Assembly (NCBI GenBank): GCA_934667465.1
Contig: CAKUMG010000073.1
Location: 1 to 12,772, forward strand
Direction: 5' to 3'
Source of the DNA: an uncultured Actinoplanes sp.
GTDB lineage: Bacteria > Actinomycetota > Actinomycetes > Mycobacteriales > Micromonosporaceae
DNA: 12,772 nt
The position numbers were made by a program, and so were the translations under genes. Below, one piece after another: positions 11,111 to 12,772 of the stretch (position 1 is its first letter; each line of letters starts with the position of its first letter). Below the pieces are notes generated by a model. It did not search any database. It was not told the DNA's origin and saw only the letters and a list, made by a program, of their open reading frames with translations.

Positions 11111-11150
11111 GGCCGGCTGCCGTGTCCCTGGTGACGCGGTGGCCGGCTGC
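11111..11150 (+). repeat. 10-bp direct repeat GGCCGGCTGC, 30-bp period
   Basis: GGCCGGCTGC occurs at 11111-11120 and again at 11141-11150, just after the second WXG100 stop. The core GGCCGG is itself palindromic. It is short, so it could be chance in GC-rich DNA. Confidence 0.4.
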
Positions 11151-11174
11151 TCTGTGTTTCCGTTCCCCGGCTCG

Positions 11175-11224
11175 GCGGTCCTGACCGCTGGTCGTGGGTT
11201 ACCCGGCGCCTCGAGGCTGCCGGG
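11175..11224 (+). terminator. Two adjacent stem-loops after the esx pair (possible attenuator or processing site)
   Basis: GCGGTC-CT-GACCGC (11175-11188) is followed by a stronger hairpin at 11202-11224: CCCGGC and GCC pairing with GGC and GCCGGG, a TCGA loop and one bulged T. There is no U-tract, which is common for actinobacterial terminators but also leaves the role open. Placed between the esx pair and the next gene, it could reduce read-through or stabilise the esx transcript. This is inference. Confidence 0.4.
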
Positions 11225-11258
11225 CGTCACTGTTTCACGACCCGGCTTGGAGGACGTC

Positions 11259-12095
11259 ATGGCAATTAACTGGGATCATGTGAGCATCGAGGCCGTCGAC
11301 CAGATGGGCCTTCTCGACCAGTGGGAGAAGGACCACGGCGAGTCGGACGGCTTCGTCAAGACCGTCGTCGACAAGATCTACGCCGACATCAGGTCGAACA
11401 GCAACACGACGCACAAGGAAGACACCGGCGGCGGCTTCGACCGCGGTGACTACGACGCCGACGAGCTCGCCGCGTGGGACATGTACTCCGAGAAGTACAA
11501 GAACATGGCCTACCCCGAGTGGAAGAAGCTGGTCGACCAGCACCGGGCTGACGAGGCCAGCCAGGACATCGAGTACGACGATCCGTCGACCTTCGAGTCG
11601 CCGACGAACGGCGAGAACGAGACGCTCTGGCCGCCCAAGAACCTGACCCTCAACGAGGGCACGTTCAACGGCAGCGGCCACACGAACAACGAGATGGTCG
11701 TCAGCACCGAGGCGATCCAGCACCTCATCACGGCGTTCGGGCAGATCGCCAAGGGGGAGCACGAGGGCGAGCTGCTCACGCTGGCGACCGAGCTGGACGG
11801 CCGGCACATCAAGCCGGGTGGCTTCGCCCGGGCGGAGCTGCTCCGCCGGAAAATCGACGGCACGGGCGACGCGGACCCCGGCCTGCGCGGCGACACCATC
11901 GGCCTGCTCCGTACCCTGCACCGGGCGCTCTACGAGGTGAAAGAGGGCCTCGTGGAGATGAAGAAGGAGTACGAGAAGACCGAGGAAGACAACACGGTCA
12001 CGCAGCAGCAGCTGCAGGAGCACATGGCGGAGGCCTGGAGCCAGGTCAACGGGCTCGGCAACTACGGCACGCGCGGCGGCAGCTCCGAGTCCTGA
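11259..12095 (+). CDS. Acidic T7SS-associated protein with predicted C-terminal helical hairpin, unknown function
   Basis: 278 residues from ATG 11259, with GGAGG (11249-11253) 5 bases upstream. The open frame extends further upstream but has no ribosome site there. The N-terminal ~130 residues are acidic, Trp/Tyr-containing and hydrophilic (for example DYDADELAAWDMYSEKY). Residues ~150-265 form helices (STEAIQHLITAFGQIAKG ... LLRTLHRALYEVKEGLVEMKK) with Tyr-EKT-Glu fitting YxxxE, then a Gly/Ser-rich tail. The C-terminal half recalls EspC/WXG100-type hairpins, but no WXG motif is present and no family is recognised. Position between WXG100 genes suggests a secreted substrate or accessory factor. 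No signal peptide or membrane segment. No cysteine. Confidence 0.85.
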   Translation: MAINWDHVSIEAVDQMGLLDQWEKDHGESDGFVKTVVDKIYADIRSNSNTTHKEDTGGGFDRGDYDADELAAWDMYSEKYKNMAYPEWKKLVDQHRADEASQDIEYDDPSTFESPTNGENETLWPPKNLTLNEGTFNGSGHTNNEMVVSTEAIQHLITAFGQIAKGEHEGELLTLATELDGRHIKPGGFARAELLRRKIDGTGDADPGLRGDTIGLLRTLHRALYEVKEGLVEMKKEYEKTEEDNTVTQQQLQEHMAEAWSQVNGLGNYGTRGGSSES

Positions 12096-12148
12096 TCGGC
12101 AAGACGACCGTCGGCGCATCGCATTCGGGGTAATGAAGGAGCCTGGGC

Positions 12149-12772
12149 ATGGCTGAATGGACAAGCGACGTCGAGAAGCCCGCGACGTTCATGCCATCCA
12201 CAGTCGATTATCAGAACGAGCTCGACTATGAGGCCTGGAAGAACGAGGACCGGGGCTGGCGCAAGCTGGAGGCCTCTCTCCGCGGTGGCTCCGCGCTGGA
12301 TACGGCGGAAGGTGTGGCGCATGCCGCGACCCTCGTCAGCCCGCAGTCGCTGGTGGACTCGGCGCAGACCTTCCACAAGATCCGGGACGCGCTGTTCTGG
12401 CTGGACGGCTTCATCCGGGCCCAGGTGCATGCCGTCGCCGGCAAGGACCGGCCCTGGCAGGGAAAGGCCGCCGACGCCTTCATCTCCAAGATGGACCTGC
12501 TCGCCGACTACGTGAAGCGCAACGGCGAGCGCATCAACGGCGGCGAGACGACCGGCCCGGCCTCGGTGCCCGACGCGCTTTATCGCAGCGCCCACTACCT
12601 GAAGTGGGGCCAGGAGCAGATCTACCACCTCGACGTCTCGTGGGCAGCCATCGCCCGGGAGAACGGCGTCGGTTCCGGCAGCGGGCCGGTGCCGATCAGC
12701 GGCACGAAGTTCGAGAAGCCGATGGCTGAGCAGATGGCCCAGGTCGTCGGCACGGTGGCGACCGAGTACGTC
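12149..12772 (+). CDS. WXG-domain T7SS-associated protein (partial, continues beyond window)
   Basis: 208 residues are visible from ATG 12149, with GAAGGAG (12135-12141) 7 bases upstream; the frame is open to the edge. A ~60-residue N-terminal lead is followed by a helical hairpin with Trp103-Gln-Gly105 and Phe111 (RPWQGKAADAFISKM), a WXG-type turn. More helical sequence (YLKWGQEQIYHLDVSWAAI) and a Gly/Ser/Pro hinge (GSGSGPVP) come before a further segment. It is longer than a simple WXG100 protein, so it is probably an effector or a substrate with an N-terminal T7SS-recognised domain. The 53-base gap after the previous stop, with a good ribosome site, suggests the same operon. Its C-terminal function lies outside the window. 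No cysteine in the visible part. Confidence 0.85.
   Translation, partial: MAEWTSDVEKPATFMPSTVDYQNELDYEAWKNEDRGWRKLEASLRGGSALDTAEGVAHAATLVSPQSLVDSAQTFHKIRDALFWLDGFIRAQVHAVAGKDRPWQGKAADAFISKMDLLADYVKRNGERINGGETTGPASVPDALYRSAHYLKWGQEQIYHLDVSWAAIARENGVGSGSGPVPISGTKFEKPMAEQMAQVVGTVATEYV

Noticed and set aside
11139..11258. Longer start for the 278-residue protein
   Set aside because: The extra 40 codons cover the hairpins and direct repeat. A strong GGAGG directly precedes ATG 11259.
1..12772. tRNA, rRNA, insertion sequence, attachment site or immunity gene
   Set aside because: No tRNA-like cloverleaf, transposase motif or terminal inverted repeats were noticed. No small gene sits in an immunity position, since the giant gene's 3' end is outside the window.

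Overview
The window is very GC-rich, with strong third-position GC bias. It carries WXG100 proteins, a YbaB/EbfC-family gene and a giant polymorphic-toxin-like gene. This suggests a filamentous or otherwise complex actinomycete, most likely of Micromonosporaceae type (Actinoplanes/Micromonospora-like). That placement is inferred from style and gene content; no taxonomic marker is present. The region is an accessory type VII secretion (T7SS, ESX-like) effector locus. No T7SS core gene (EccB/C/D/E, mycosin) lies inside the window.

Layout: two divergent gene clusters face away from a 326-bp intergenic region (10061-10386). Leftward (minus strand) are a YbaB/EbfC-like gene (10060-9644), an EspC/WXG100-type protein with a long repetitive tail (9647-8232), and a giant gene that starts at 8211 and runs off the left edge. 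The giant gene has at least 2737 codons; I read it codon by codon and found no stop. Rightward (plus strand) are two small WXG100 proteins (10387-10707 and 10800-11102), an acidic 278-residue protein (11259-12095), and a WXG-containing protein that runs off the right edge (12149 onward).

The giant protein reads, N to C: a WXG100-like/CpnT-like helical domain; a proline-rich segment with three PPxY motifs; two tandem 8-residue repeat arrays of exactly 15 units each; a Pro/Thr-rich linker; an acidic Ser/Thr/Asp linker; a papain-fold Tox-PL-like domain (Cys1107/His1179/Asp1195); a zincin metalloprotease domain (HEIGHYLGLPD); a GT-A glycosyltransferase-like domain with a DxD motif; an OTU-like domain with Ser at the expected Cys position; then a second zincin plus GT-like pair, cut by the window edge. 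Its single cysteine is the predicted nucleophile, and the other coding sequences here contain none.

How the parts may work together (inference): the two WXG100 proteins would form an EsxA/EsxB-type pair. The EspC-like protein would serve as partner or chaperone for the giant effector through its N-terminal helical domain, and T7SS genes elsewhere would export the complex. The YbaB-like protein may be nucleoid-associated or a structural partner. No immunity gene is visible; one would be expected beyond the left edge, downstream of the giant gene.
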